NCBI RefSeq assembly: GCF_019355055.1
Contig: NZ_CP048411.1
Location: 3,313,501 to 3,377,500 of the forward strand
Direction of reading: 5' to 3'
Length of the DNA: 64,000 nucleotides
Source of the DNA: Pseudomonas sp. MTM4
Lineage (GTDB): Bacteria; Pseudomonadota; Gammaproteobacteria; Pseudomonadales; Pseudomonadaceae
The notes below the pieces were generated by a model. The model was not told the origin of the DNA, ran no database searches, and saw nothing but the letters and a program-made list of their open reading frames with translations. Positions 55,841-64,000 of the stretch are shown here, piece after piece (the stretch's first letter is position 1; the number at the start of each line of letters is the position of its first letter). Made by a program: the position numbers and the translations under genes.

Positions 55841-57229
55841 TCAGGCCTGTTCGTGCGTCGTCTCTGGCGACTCGGGCAGGAACCAGTTCATCAGCAGTGC
55901 GCAGATGCCGCCGGTGGCGACGCCCGATTCCAGTACGTTGCGCAGCGCCGCCGGCAGGTTCGCCAGAAACTCCGGCACTTGGGAAAAGCCCAGGCCGAGC
56001 GCCAGGGACACCGAGATGATCAGCAGCGCGCGGCGATCCAGCTGAACACCCGCGAGGATATTGATGCCCGCCGCCGCCACCGCACCGAACATCACCAGCA
56101 CGGCCCCGCCCAGCACGGGTTCGGGCACCGCTTGCAGCACGCCGGCGACCGCTGGGAACAGGCCGAGCACCACCAGCATCACGGCGATCCACATGCCGAT
56201 ATAGCGGCTGGCAATGCCGGTCAGCTGGATGATGCCGTTGTTCTGTGCGAACACCGAGCTGGGGAAAGTGTTGAAGATGCCCGCCAGCAGCGAGTTGGCG
56301 CCATTGACCAGCACGCCGCCCTTGATGCGCTGCATCCACAACGGGCCTTCGACCGGCTGACGCGAAAGCTTGCTGGTGGCGGTGATGTCGCCGATGGCTT
56401 CCAGCGAGGTGACCAAGTAAATCACCACCATTGGGATGAACAGGCTCCAGGAGAAGCCCAGGCCGAAGTGCAACGGCATCGGGACTTCGAACAGCTCCGC
56501 TTCGCGCATGCCGGTGAAGTCCAGACGACCGAGGTAGGCGGCCAGCGCATAGCCGATGGCCAGCGCAATGATGATCGCGCAGCTGCGCAGCCACACCACT
56601 GGCAACCGGTTGAGCACGACGATGGCTGCCAGCACCACGCCGGACAGCAGCAGGTTCTCGCGGCTGGCGAAAGTGCCGTCGCCCATGGCCGCGTAACCGC
56701 CGCCCATGCTGATCAGGCCGACCTTGATCAGCGTCAGGCCGATCATCAGCACCACGATGCCGGTCACCAATGGCGTGATCAGACGTTTGATAAAGGGCAG
56801 GACGCGCGACACGCCCATCTCAATGAAGGAGCCGGCAATGACCACGCCGAAGATCGCCGCCATCACGCCTTCCACCGGCGTACCTTGTCCTACCATCAGC
56901 ACGCCGCCGGCGATCAGCGGTCCGACGAAATTGAAGCTGGTGCCCTGCACGATCAGCAATCCGGCACCCAGCGGGCCGAAGCGTTTGCACTGCACGAAGG
57001 TGGCGATGCCGGAAATCACCAGCGACATGGACACGATGATGTTGGTGTCGCGCGGCGACACGCCGATGGCCTGGCAGATCAGCAGGCCGGGGGTGACGAT
57101 GGGCACAATGATTGCCAGCAGATGCTGCAGCGCGGCGAGGAAGGCGATCCAGGGACGCGGGCGGTCGTTGAGCCCGTAGACCAGTTCGTCTGGCGCTTCG
57201 GGGGCGGTTTTAGTGTCGGGAGCGCTCAT
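55841..57229 (-). CDS. NCS2 nucleobase:cation symporter (first of two)
   Basis: Inner-membrane permease of 462 residues in the NCS2 (UraA/XanQ) family, importing a purine or pyrimidine base with protons or sodium. About 14 helices are seen. Family signatures include the first-helix region LAALQHLLAIIVPIVTPGLL (QH motif, as in XanQ), VQGTSFNFVGPLI, TSLEAIGDITATSKL (the conserved Glu of the substrate site) and NTFPSSVFAQNNGIIQLTGI (the NxFP-F-QN motif). The xanthine/uric-acid branch is likelier than uracil by this motif (inference). The ATG at 57229 has GGAAGGA upstream. DUF1090 diverges from it and a second NCS2 gene lies beyond. Confidence 0.9.
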   Translation of the reverse strand: MSAPDTKTAPEAPDELVYGLNDRPRPWIAFLAALQHLLAIIVPIVTPGLLICQAIGVSPRDTNIIVSMSLVISGIATFVQCKRFGPLGAGLLIVQGTSFNFVGPLIAGGVLMVGQGTPVEGVMAAIFGVVIAGSFIEMGVSRVLPFIKRLITPLVTGIVVLMIGLTLIKVGLISMGGGYAAMGDGTFASRENLLLSGVVLAAIVVLNRLPVVWLRSCAIIIALAIGYALAAYLGRLDFTGMREAELFEVPMPLHFGLGFSWSLFIPMVVIYLVTSLEAIGDITATSKLSRQPVEGPLWMQRIKGGVLVNGANSLLAGIFNTFPSSVFAQNNGIIQLTGIASRYIGMWIAVMLVVLGLFPAVAGVLQAVPEPVLGGAVLVMFGAVAAAGINILAGVQLDRRALLIISVSLALGLGFSQVPEFLANLPAALRNVLESGVATGGICALLMNWFLPESPETTHEQA

Positions 57230-57391
57230 GGCCGTCCTTCCAGGCGAAAAGAGCGCGATTCTACTGACCAGGATGCCGTACGGACAGTGCGGCGTTCGGG
57301 GGCCTTGAAGGCTTATCGCGGTTATTTTCCGCAACCTGTTACATCGATACGACTCCTACAATGACCGAAGCTCAATCGAGGAGTGCTCCGA

Positions 57392-57751
57392 ATGAAAATC
57401 GCCGTTGCAATGACACTGCTGTCGCTCGTCACCGGGTTGGCCCACGCCCAAGAAAGCTGTGCCAGCAAGGAAGCGGACATTCTCCGCCAGCTGGAGCATG
57501 CCCGCGAGCAGGGCAGCGCCGGGCGTATTGGGGGGTTGGAAACCGCGCTGGGCAAGGTCCGGGCGCACTGCACCGAATCGGAGCTGCGGGCTGAACGGCA
57601 GGAAGATATCGACGAGGCGCGGGAGGAGGTCAGCGAGCGCGAAGCCGATTTGCAAGAGGCGTTACGTGATGGCGATCCGGAGAAGATCGAAACACGCGAG
57701 CGCAAGCTGGCCGAAGCCAGAGAAGAGTTGCGCGAGATACTGGAAGATTAG
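57392..57751 (+). CDS. DUF1090 small exported protein
   Basis: Exported protein of 119 residues. A signal peptide (MKIAVAMTLLSLVTGLAHAQ) is followed by the DUF1090 region with two conserved cysteines (ESCASKEADI and VRAHCTESEL). A long highly charged helix predicted to be a coiled coil (about 70-118, RQEDIDEAREEVSEREADL) completes it. E. coli YqjC belongs to the same family. The function is unknown. The ATG at 57392 has GAGGAG upstream. It is flanked by two NCS2 permease genes but shows no link to them. Confidence 0.87.
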   Translation: MKIAVAMTLLSLVTGLAHAQESCASKEADILRQLEHAREQGSAGRIGGLETALGKVRAHCTESELRAERQEDIDEAREEVSEREADLQEALRDGDPEKIETRERKLAEAREELREILED

Positions 57752-57786
57752 GGTTGGCGTAACAGCGACAGTGTCGAACTCTGCAT

Positions 57787-57823
57787 AAAACAATGCCCGC
57801 CTCGATGAGGCGGGCATTGTTTA
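57787..57823. terminator. Bidirectional terminator between DUF1090 and second NCS2 gene
   Basis: AAACAATGCCCGCCTC and GAGGCGGGCATTGTTT arms around a GAT loop, with A-rich and T-rich flanks on both sides; it ends both convergent genes. Confidence 0.92.
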
Positions 57824-57845
57824 ATCGGGCTCTCGTGCGGCGACC

Positions 57846-59387
57846 TTATCCGCTGGTCGGCACCGCCTCCGTCATCTTGGCTTGCGGTGGCTGCTGCGTG
57901 GGTGCGCCGTGGTCGTCAGGGGCAATCACTGGCACCTCGTTGCCGTCCACGTCAAACAGTTTGCCATCGCGGAAGTGGTCACCGTCGTGCAGCGCGGCGA
58001 TATCCTGGAAGCGCAGGGTGCGTTCGTTGCCGGCGGCGAATACCGACTGCTGGTCCGAGTTGCCGGCGGTCAGGTGGTTGAACAGCAGATTCAACAGGAT
58101 CGCCATGATTGCCGCCGAGCTTATGCCCGAGTGGAAGATGGTCTCGAACCAGGCCGGGAAGTGATGGTAGAAGCTGGGCGCAGCGATCGGGATCATGCCG
58201 AAGCCGATCGAGGTGGCGACGATGATCAGGTTCATGTTGTTGCGGTACTCGACCTGCGCCAGGGTACGGATACCGGCAGCGGCTACGGTGCCGAACAGCA
58301 CGATGCCGGCGCCGCCGAGCACTGCGGTGGGTACGGCGGCAACCAGGCGACCCATCACCGGCAGCAGGCCGAGCGTCACCAGAATCAGGCCGGCGCTGGC
58401 CACCACGTAACGGCTCTTGATGCCGGTGACGGCTACCAGGCCCACGTTCTGGGCGAAGGCACTCTGGGTAAAGGAGCCGAAGATCGGTGCCAGGCTGCTG
58501 GAAATCATGTCCGCACGCAGGCCGTCGCCCAGACGCTTGGAGTCGACCTTGGTGTCGATGATTTCGCCGACCGCGAGGATATCGGCGGAGGTTTCAACCA
58601 GCGTGACGATGACCACGATCAGCATCGACAGGATCGCGGCAAACTGGAATACCGGTGCCCCGAAATGCAGCGGTGATGGCAGGGCCACGACCGGCCCGTC
58701 CAGTACACCAGAGAAGTCAGCCATGCCGAAGAACACGGCGGCGACGGTACCGACCACCATAGCCAGGAGGATGGACAGACGGGATATGGTGGCGCTGCCA
58801 AGTTTGCTCAGCAGCAGTACGCACGCCAGGGTGAAGCCCGCCAGGCCGATATTGGCCATGCTGCCGAAATCCGGTGCCTGACTGTTGCCACCCATCGCCC
58901 AGCGCGCCGCGACTGGCATCAGGGTCAGGCCGATCGTCGTGATGACGATGCCGGTTACCAATGGCGGGAAGAACTTGGTGATGCGCGAAAACACCGGCGT
59001 GATCAGCAAACCGATCAGCGAGGCGGCAATTACCGCGCCGAACACCACCGGAAGCCCCCCGGCGCCATCGCTTCCGATGATTGCGATCATCGTTGCCACG
59101 CCTGCGAAGGATACGCCCTGTACCAGCGGCAGCTGGCAGCCGAAGAACGGCAGGCCGAGCGTTTGCAGCAAAGTGGCCGCACCGCCAGCGAACAGAGAAG
59201 CGGCGATTAGCAGACCGATTTCGGCCGGCGACAAACCGGCTGCCTGACCGACGATCAGCGGCACCGCAACGATGCCTCCGTACATGGTCAGGACATGTTG
59301 TAGGCCATAGGCCAGGTTGGCACCAACGCCGAGGTTCTCGTCCTCTGGACGCTTCTCCGACGGGGTGCTGACGGATGAGACTGTCAT
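57846..59387 (-). CDS. NCS2 xanthine/urate-type permease (second of two)
   Basis: Inner-membrane permease of 513 residues in the UacT/XanP branch of NCS2. The N-terminus (GANLAYGLQHVLTMYGGIVAVP) has the QH motif of helix one. VETSADILAVGEII provides the conserved Glu of the binding site, and GSFTQSAFAQNVGLVAVTGI the NxxP-like QN motif. After helix 14 the protein carries an unusually long cytoplasmic tail of about 80 residues (HLTAGNSDQQSVFAAGNERT ... GNEVPVIAPDDHGAP). The ATG at 59387 has AAAGGA upstream. Two TGTAKACA palindromes in the upstream region may be operators. It is only distantly similar to the neighbouring NCS2 gene, so not a recent duplicate. Confidence 0.9.
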   Translation of the reverse strand: MTVSSVSTPSEKRPEDENLGVGANLAYGLQHVLTMYGGIVAVPLIVGQAAGLSPAEIGLLIAASLFAGGAATLLQTLGLPFFGCQLPLVQGVSFAGVATMIAIIGSDGAGGLPVVFGAVIAASLIGLLITPVFSRITKFFPPLVTGIVITTIGLTLMPVAARWAMGGNSQAPDFGSMANIGLAGFTLACVLLLSKLGSATISRLSILLAMVVGTVAAVFFGMADFSGVLDGPVVALPSPLHFGAPVFQFAAILSMLIVVIVTLVETSADILAVGEIIDTKVDSKRLGDGLRADMISSSLAPIFGSFTQSAFAQNVGLVAVTGIKSRYVVASAGLILVTLGLLPVMGRLVAAVPTAVLGGAGIVLFGTVAAAGIRTLAQVEYRNNMNLIIVATSIGFGMIPIAAPSFYHHFPAWFETIFHSGISSAAIMAILLNLLFNHLTAGNSDQQSVFAAGNERTLRFQDIAALHDGDHFRDGKLFDVDGNEVPVIAPDDHGAPTQQPPQAKMTEAVPTSG

Positions 59388-59676
59388 GGTGATCCTTTCT
59401 GGCTGTTGTTCTTGTGCTCCTAATGTAGACAATTCGTTACCAGGATTACTAGGCTTTTGTATACATTTATGTTTTCTTCAGTTTGTCATCATTGTGCGCC
59501 GATCAACGGCAATCAGGTCGTTTAAATACGGCACTAGATATCTTCACGAAGAGAGCAATGAATACGAAACGACGAGTGGCAGCCGCAGATGACCTGTTTT
59601 GGCAGCTGAGCGGAGGATGTTGGCAAAGAACGACGAAGGGAATTTTCCAGCCTTGCGCTGGCTTCGCGAAAATGAC
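59388..59676. promoter_or_regulatory. Upstream region of second NCS2 permease with paired palindromes
   Basis: TGTAGACA (59424-59431) and TGTATACA (59459-59466) are related palindromes 35 bases apart in an AT-richer stretch within 80 bases of the permease start. They resemble operators of dimeric repressors. The rest of the gap shows no gene or other structure I can support. Confidence 0.45.
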
Positions 59677-59701
59677 GAGCCCGGCACAAGGCCGGGCTCG
59701 A
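59677..59701 (-). terminator. Hairpin terminator after ilvD
   Basis: CGAGCCCGGC and GCCGGGCTCG arms with a 5-base loop, about 20 bases past the ilvD stop; on the minus strand it is followed by TCATTTTCG, a weak T-run. Confidence 0.75.
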
Positions 59702-59721
59702 TAACGGTAACGGCGTAGCGG

Positions 59722-61560
59722 TTAGTCTTCCAGCATCGCCTTGTTGCGCACCGCGCCCTTGTCGGCGCTGGTGGCGAGCAGTGCGTAGGCCTTGAGCGCC
59801 GTGGTCACCTTACGTGCGCGTGGTGCGGCGGGTTTCCAGCCTTTCTTGTCCTGCTCGATGCGGCGGTGCGAAAGCTCTTCATCGCTGACCTGCAGCTGAA
59901 TGCTGCGGTTGGGGATGTCGATCAGCACCTTGTCACCGTCGCGTACCAGGCCGATGGCGCCGCCTGCAGCGGCTTCTGGCGAGGCGTGGCCGATGGACAG
60001 GCCCGAAGTACCGCCGGAGAAACGGCCATCGGTGAGAAGGGCGCAGTCCTTGCCCAGGCCCTTGGACTTCAGGTAACTGGTCGGATAGAGCATTTCCTGC
60101 ATGCCCGGGCCGCCTTTCGGGCCTTCGTAGCGGATGATGACGATGTCACCAGCCTTCACTTCGTCATTGAGGATGCCCTTAACAGCGCTGTCCTGGCTCT
60201 CGAAAATCTTCGCGGTGCCTTCGAACACATGGATGGATTCATCCACGCCTGCGGTCTTCACCACGCAGCCGTCCAAGGCGATGTTGCCGTAGAGGACGGC
60301 CAGGCCGCCTTCCTGCGAGTAGGCGTGCTCGACGCTGCGGATGCAGCCTTCCGCGCGGTCCAGGTCCAGGGTGTCCCAGCGGGTCGACTGGCTGAAGGCC
60401 GTCTGCGTCGGGATGCCGGCCGGGCCTGCCTTGAAGAAGGTGTGCACGGCTTCGTCCTGAGTCTGGGTGATGTCCCACTGGGCGATGCCATCGGCCAGCG
60501 TCTTGCTATGCACGGTCGGCACGTCAGTGTGCAGCAGGCCGCCACGGGCCAGCTCCCCAAGAATGGAGAAGATACCGCCGGCGCGGTGCACGTCCTCCAT
60601 GTGGTACTTCTGGATGTTCGGCGCGACCTTGCACAGCTGCGGCACCTTGCGGGATAGGGCGTCGATGGCGCGCAGGTCGAAGTCGACCTCGGCTTCCTGG
60701 GCGGCGGCCAAGAGGTGCAGGATGGTGTTGGTCGAGCCGCCCATGGCGATGTCCAGGGTCATGGCGTTCTCGAACGCGCGACGGCTGGCGATGTTGCGTG
60801 GCAGGACCGACTCGTCGCCTTCACCGTAATAACGCTGGCACAACTCGACGACGGTACGGCCGGCGCGCAGGAACAGCTGCTCGCGGTCGCTGTGGGTGGC
60901 CAGGGTCGAGCCATTGCCGGGCAGAGCGAGACCCAGGGCTTCGGCCAGGCAGTTCATCGAGTTGGCGGTGAACATGCCGGAGCAACTGCCGCAGGTCGGG
61001 CAGGCGCTGCGCTCGTACTCGGCGACCTTCTCGTCGGATGCGCTTTCGTCGGCGGCGATGACCATGGCGTCGACCAGATCCAGGCCGTGGCTGGCCAGCT
61101 TGGTCTTGCCGGCTTCCATCGGGCCACCGGAGACGAATACCACCGGGATGTTCAGGCGCAGCGCCGCCATCAGCATGCCGGGGGTGATCTTGTCGCAGTT
61201 GGAGATGCAGACGATGGCGTCGGCGCAATGGGCGTTGACCATGTACTCCACCGAGTCGGCGATGATCTCGCGCGATGGCAGCGAATAAAGCATGCCGTCG
61301 TGGCCCATAGCGATGCCGTCATCGACCGCGATGGTATTGAATTCCTTGGCGACGCCGCCGTGCTTCTCGATCTCGCGGGCGACCAGCTGGCCCAAATCTT
61401 TCAGGTGCACGTGGCCAGGCACGAACTGGGTGAAGGAGTTGGCGATGGCGATGATTGGCTTCTTGAAGTCTTCATCCTTCATGCCAGTGGCGCGCCACAG
61501 CGCGCGGGCACCGGCCATGTTGCGGCCGTGCGTGGAGGTTTTCGAGCGGTAATCAGGCAT
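59722..61560 (-). CDS. ilvD: Dihydroxy-acid dehydratase IlvD
   Basis: Fe-S dehydratase making the 2-oxo acid precursors of valine, isoleucine and leucine. The 612 residues match family length. The cluster ligands are visible: [13 protein letters not shown] (about 122-134) and [18 protein letters not shown] (about 190-208). The start [20 protein letters not shown] and the C-terminal [20 protein letters not shown] are strongly conserved. I see no leader-peptide attenuator. It is a single gene ending in a hairpin, with dctA about 290 bases upstream on the same strand. Confidence 0.98.
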   Translation of the reverse strand: MPDYRSKTSTHGRNMAGARALWRATGMKDEDFKKPIIAIANSFTQFVPGHVHLKDLGQLVAREIEKHGGVAKEFNTIAVDDGIAMGHDGMLYSLPSREIIADSVEYMVNAHCADAIVCISNCDKITPGMLMAALRLNIPVVFVSGGPMEAGKTKLASHGLDLVDAMVIAADESASDEKVAEYERSACPTCGSCSGMFTANSMNCLAEALGLALPGNGSTLATHSDREQLFLRAGRTVVELCQRYYGEGDESVLPRNIASRRAFENAMTLDIAMGGSTNTILHLLAAAQEAEVDFDLRAIDALSRKVPQLCKVAPNIQKYHMEDVHRAGGIFSILGELARGGLLHTDVPTVHSKTLADGIAQWDITQTQDEAVHTFFKAGPAGIPTQTAFSQSTRWDTLDLDRAEGCIRSVEHAYSQEGGLAVLYGNIALDGCVVKTAGVDESIHVFEGTAKIFESQDSAVKGILNDEVKAGDIVIIRYEGPKGGPGMQEMLYPTSYLKSKGLGKDCALLTDGRFSGGTSGLSIGHASPEAAAGGAIGLVRDGDKVLIDIPNRSIQLQVSDEELSHRRIEQDKKGWKPAAPRARKVTTALKAYALLATSADKGAVRNKAMLED

Positions 61561-61802
61561 GGCAATCGTCCTGCAAAGGCTGGTCAGGTTGTGCGTATGG
61601 TGAGCGTGCTGCTCGCCCGAGGCAAACGGAGTGGATGTCTGTCGGGGCGGGGCCGGATGGTCAGGCGGGATCGCCGCTGCTTCGGCCAGGCTCTTGAGTC
61701 CGCCTGAGGTGGGGCAGGAACGGTGATTCTAAGCCCAGGCAGCGCGGTGGCGAAAGGCATGGTCGTCTACTGCTCGTGAATGGCAGCGCGTTGAACATAT
61801 AG

Positions 61803-61831
61803 CACGACACCCGAGCAAGTCGGGCGTCGTG
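61803..61831 (-). terminator. Probable terminator after dctA
   Basis: On the minus strand CACGACGCCCGA and TCGGGTGTCGTG pair (with G-U pairs) round CTTGC, about 15 bases past the dctA stop. The T-run is poor. Confidence 0.6.
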
Positions 61832-61846
61832 GCGGGCAGTTGGCGA

Positions 61847-63208
61847 TCAGGCCGTTTGTGACAGTGCGTCTGGTGCTTGTGCTGGCGCTGCTGCCGGTAC
61901 GGCAGGCGTCGTGCCGGGGCGGCCCAGGGCTTTGGCCATTTGCTCCTTGTCGAGTTCGCCTTCCCAGCGGGCGACGACGATGGTCGCCACTGCATTGCCG
62001 ACCAGATTGGTCAGCGCGCGGCATTCGGACATGAAGCGGTCGATGCCAAGGATCAGCGCCATGCCGGCCACCGGCACCGCCGGCACGACTGAGAGGGTAG
62101 CGGCCAGGGTGATGAAGCCGGCGCCAGTGATGCCGGCCGCGCCTTTGGAGCTGAGCATGGCCACCAGCAGAAGGGCGATCTGATCACCCAGCGACAGCGG
62201 AATGTCGGTGGCCTGGGCGATGAACAGAGCCGCCAGGGTCATGTAGATGTTGGTGCCGTCCAGGTTGAACGAATAACCGGTGGGCACCACCATGCCGACC
62301 ACCGAACGCTTGCAGCCGGCCTTCTCCATCTTGTCCATCAGCGTCGGCAGCGCGGCTTCCGAGGAGCTGGTGCCGAGCACCAGCAGCAGCTCTTCCTTGA
62401 TATAGCGGATCAGCGCGAGGATCGAGAAACCGTTGTAGCGCGCCACCGCGCCCAGCACCACCAGCACGAACAGCAGTGCTGTGATGTAGAAGGTGCCGAT
62501 CAGCATCGCCAGGTTGGCGATCGAGCCGATGCCGTATTTGCCGATGGTGAACGCCATGGCGCCGAAGGCACCGATGGGGGCTGCTTTCATCAGGATCGAT
62601 ACCAGCTTGAACACCGGCGCAACCAGATCCTGCAGAAAGTTGACCACCGGCTTGCCCTTGTCGCCGACCAGCGCGAGGGACACACCGAACAGCACGGAGA
62701 AGAACAGCACCTGCAGGATGTCGCCGGAGGCGAAGGCGCCGACGATGGTGGTCGGGATGATGTTGCTCAGGAAGCCGACGATCGACTGTTCATGCGCCTT
62801 CTGGGCGTAATCGGCGACCGCTTTCGGGTCCAGTGAAGCCGGTTCGATATGCATGCCGGCGCCGGGCTGGATCACGTTGCCGACGATCAGCCCGATGATC
62901 AGCGCCAGGGTCGAGAAGGTCAGGAAGTACAGCATGGCCTTGCCGGCGACGCGGCCGACCTTTTTCATGTCGGACATGCCGGCGATACCGGTGGCGATGG
63001 TGAGGAAGATCACCGGCGCGATGATCATCTTGACCAGCTTGATGAAGGCGTCGCCCAGCGGCTTCATCTCCTCGCCGACCTGCGGATAGAAGTGGCCCAG
63101 GGCGATACCGACGATGATCGCGGCGATGACCTGTACGTACAGATGCGCGTACAGCGGGGTTTTCTTGCCAAGTGGCAGGGAATCGGTGTCGGTTTGCGCA
63201 ACGATCAT
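61847..63208 (-). CDS. dctA: C4-dicarboxylate:proton/sodium symporter DctA
   Basis: Inner-membrane importer of succinate, fumarate and malate, DAACS family, 453 residues. The ATG at 63208 with GGAG upstream gives [20 protein letters not shown]. Family hallmarks are the reentrant serine-rich loop [13 protein letters not shown], the helix-7 motif [19 protein letters not shown] and the region [17 protein letters not shown]. The C-terminal tail is Ala/Pro-rich. The upstream region has a sigma-54 promoter element and two DctD-like palindromes. The divergent gene is the DctB kinase, so C4-dicarboxylate-responsive DctBD control is strongly suggested. Confidence 0.97.
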   Translation of the reverse strand: MIVAQTDTDSLPLGKKTPLYAHLYVQVIAAIIVGIALGHFYPQVGEEMKPLGDAFIKLVKMIIAPVIFLTIATGIAGMSDMKKVGRVAGKAMLYFLTFSTLALIIGLIVGNVIQPGAGMHIEPASLDPKAVADYAQKAHEQSIVGFLSNIIPTTIVGAFASGDILQVLFFSVLFGVSLALVGDKGKPVVNFLQDLVAPVFKLVSILMKAAPIGAFGAMAFTIGKYGIGSIANLAMLIGTFYITALLFVLVVLGAVARYNGFSILALIRYIKEELLLVLGTSSSEAALPTLMDKMEKAGCKRSVVGMVVPTGYSFNLDGTNIYMTLAALFIAQATDIPLSLGDQIALLLVAMLSSKGAAGITGAGFITLAATLSVVPAVPVAGMALILGIDRFMSECRALTNLVGNAVATIVVARWEGELDKEQMAKALGRPGTTPAVPAAAPAQAPDALSQTA

Positions 63209-63273
63209 TTTTATTCTCCAGGGCCTGCAGGCCAGGTTCATGGGGAGGTCGACGCCTCGTCATGTTCCTAATG

Positions 63274-63288
63274 GCAAATGTCGCGCCA
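63274..63288 (-). promoter_or_regulatory. Sigma-54 promoter of dctA
   Basis: Minus strand TGGCGCGACATTTGC has GG-N10-GC spacing and a perfect TTGC -12 element; the -24 is TGGCGC. The predicted start is near 63262, about 55 bases before the dctA ATG. Confidence 0.78.
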
Positions 63289-63360
63289 GTTCTGTATGGA
63301 CATATAACTATTTGATTTATATCGTTAATCTCATGGCATTCAATACGCTTCGTCGATTCT

Positions 63361-63411
63361 TTGTGCGGAAACTCGCACGCCAGCGTTGCTGGTTGTGTGG
63401 TTTTCTGCGCA
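63361..63411. promoter_or_regulatory. Two DctD-like operator palindromes
   Basis: GTGCGGAAACTCGCAC (63363-63378) is a perfect inverted repeat with GTGCG/CGCAC arms. A weaker copy TGTGTGGTTTTCTGCGCA (63394-63411) lies 33 bases away, three helical turns. Both are 75-125 bases upstream of the sigma-54 promoter, as at rhizobial dctA. Confidence 0.65.
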
Positions 63412-63461
63412 GAATCTGCGCCCTAACCACGACTGAATCTTCACCTCAATGAAGCGGAGCC

Positions 63462-64000
63462 ATGATTAGCAAGGCCGCCTTGCGCCGTCGCCATCGGCGA
63501 AACGGGTGGATATTCGGCTTGCTGGCTGCGGTGCTGGTGGGCGTAGCGCTATGGCTGGCCGGTACGCACGGCCGCACCGAGGCCTACGCGGCGCTAAGCG
63601 AACGCGCCCAGCAGGCCGCCGAGCTGCAGAGCGCCTTGTTGCGCACGGTGCTGGAAAAGCAGCGCTCGCTGCCGTTCGTGCTGGCCGGCGACCGCGATAT
63701 CCGCGACGGCCTGCTTTCGCGCGATGCCCAGGCGCTTCGGCGCATCGATCGAAAGCTGGAGGCGCTGCTTCCCGGCACCCAGGCGTCGGTCATCTACCTG
63801 CTCGATGTGAATGGCATAGGCGTGGCGGCGAGCAACTGGCGAGAACCCACCAGCTTCGTGGGCAGCCGTTACGACTTTCGTGCCTATTTCCGCGACGCGC
63901 TGGCACATGGCAGCGCCGAGCATTACGGCTTGGGCAATGTCAGCTTGCGGCCGGGTCTGTACATTTCGCGCCGCGTGGAGGGACCATCCGGCCCGCTGGG
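63462..64000 (+). CDS. dctB: C4-dicarboxylate sensor histidine kinase DctB, N-terminal part (cut by window edge)
   Basis: Start of a membrane sensor kinase; 179 residues are visible with no stop before the window end. A basic N-terminus (MISKAALRRRHRRNG) precedes a membrane helix (WIFGLLAAVLVGVALWLAG, about 16-34). A periplasmic double-PAS sensor follows, with SVIYLLDVNGIGVAASNW, REPTSFVGSRYDFRAYFRDA and GSAEHYGLGNVS. The SNW and FVGSRYDFRAYF phrases are characteristic of DctB. The ATG at 63462 has GCGGAG upstream. The kinase domain and probably dctD lie beyond the window. Divergence from dctA supports the name. Confidence 0.9.
   Translation, partial: MISKAALRRRHRRNGWIFGLLAAVLVGVALWLAGTHGRTEAYAALSERAQQAAELQSALLRTVLEKQRSLPFVLAGDRDIRDGLLSRDAQALRRIDRKLEALLPGTQASVIYLLDVNGIGVAASNWREPTSFVGSRYDFRAYFRDALAHGSAEHYGLGNVSLRPGLYISRRVEGPSGPL

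Noticed and set aside
59483..59704. Small open frame in the gap between ilvD and the permease
   Set aside because: No ribosome-binding site, unusual composition, and it runs into the ilvD terminator hairpin.

Overview
This window is a 64 kb stretch of chromosome from a high-GC gammaproteobacterium. The gene set and gene order point to the Pseudomonas stutzeri (Stutzerimonas) group: glnA-ntrBC beside trmL, recC-recB-recD, pstSCAB-phoU with unusually long PstC and PstA, tandem DUF3482/DUF2868 genes, and short palindromes with a GTAGGGTGGGC...GCCCACC core scattered between genes. Species assignment is inference. I see no rRNA, tRNA, CRISPR array, prophage or transposase. It reads as core chromosome, with repeat-rich intergenic spots and one frameshifted gene.

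Layout. 1-1.4 kb: 5' part of a molybdopterin oxidoreductase of the FdhF/YdeP type. 1.5-8.1 kb: trmL, a small membrane protein, ntrC, ntrB, two DUF4124 genes and glnA, with NtrC boxes before ntrB and glnA and a clear sigma-54 promoter for glnA. 8.2-18.2 kb: thiI, typA, an MFS exporter, small periplasmic proteins, a flavoprotein, a sorbosone-dehydrogenase-like protein with a cytochrome c, and a DUF1456 gene. 18.2-18.8 kb: a tandemly repeated REP block that carries copies of the DUF1456 gene tail. 18.8-26.2 kb: a DUF4168 protein, a histidine kinase with a sigma-54 response regulator, and a TAXI-type TRAP transporter. 26.5-28.3 kb: a Na/Pi-cotransporter-family protein. 28.5-37.6 kb: recC, recB and recD with REP elements in both gaps. 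37.7-40.8 kb: small membrane proteins, a GGDEF protein and a thioesterase.

41.0-48.1 kb: the phosphate module pstS, pstC, pstA, pstB, phoU, with tandem Pho boxes before pstS and pstC; glpQ at 51.7-52.8 kb has a similar array. 48.3-51.2 kb: an uncharacterised GTPase and membrane-protein pair. 51.4-57.8 kb: DUF4282, glpQ, folA, a frameshifted YitT gene, a phosphoesterase, an LhgO-like flavoprotein, and a first NCS2 nucleobase permease with DUF1090. 57.8-64 kb: a second NCS2 permease, ilvD, and dctA facing the start of dctB across a promoter region with a sigma-54 site and two DctD-like operators.

The main theme is nutrient control by enhancer-binding proteins (NtrC for nitrogen, probably DctD for C4-dicarboxylates, and an unassigned kinase/regulator pair) and by PhoB for phosphate. 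The least-explained observations are a sigma-54 promoter and palindrome ahead of the DUF4168 gene and beside the unassigned kinase/regulator pair, the beta-propeller-like insertion in PstC paired with a coiled-coil insertion in PstA, the DUF3482/DUF2868 pair, and the duplicated gene tail inside a REP array.
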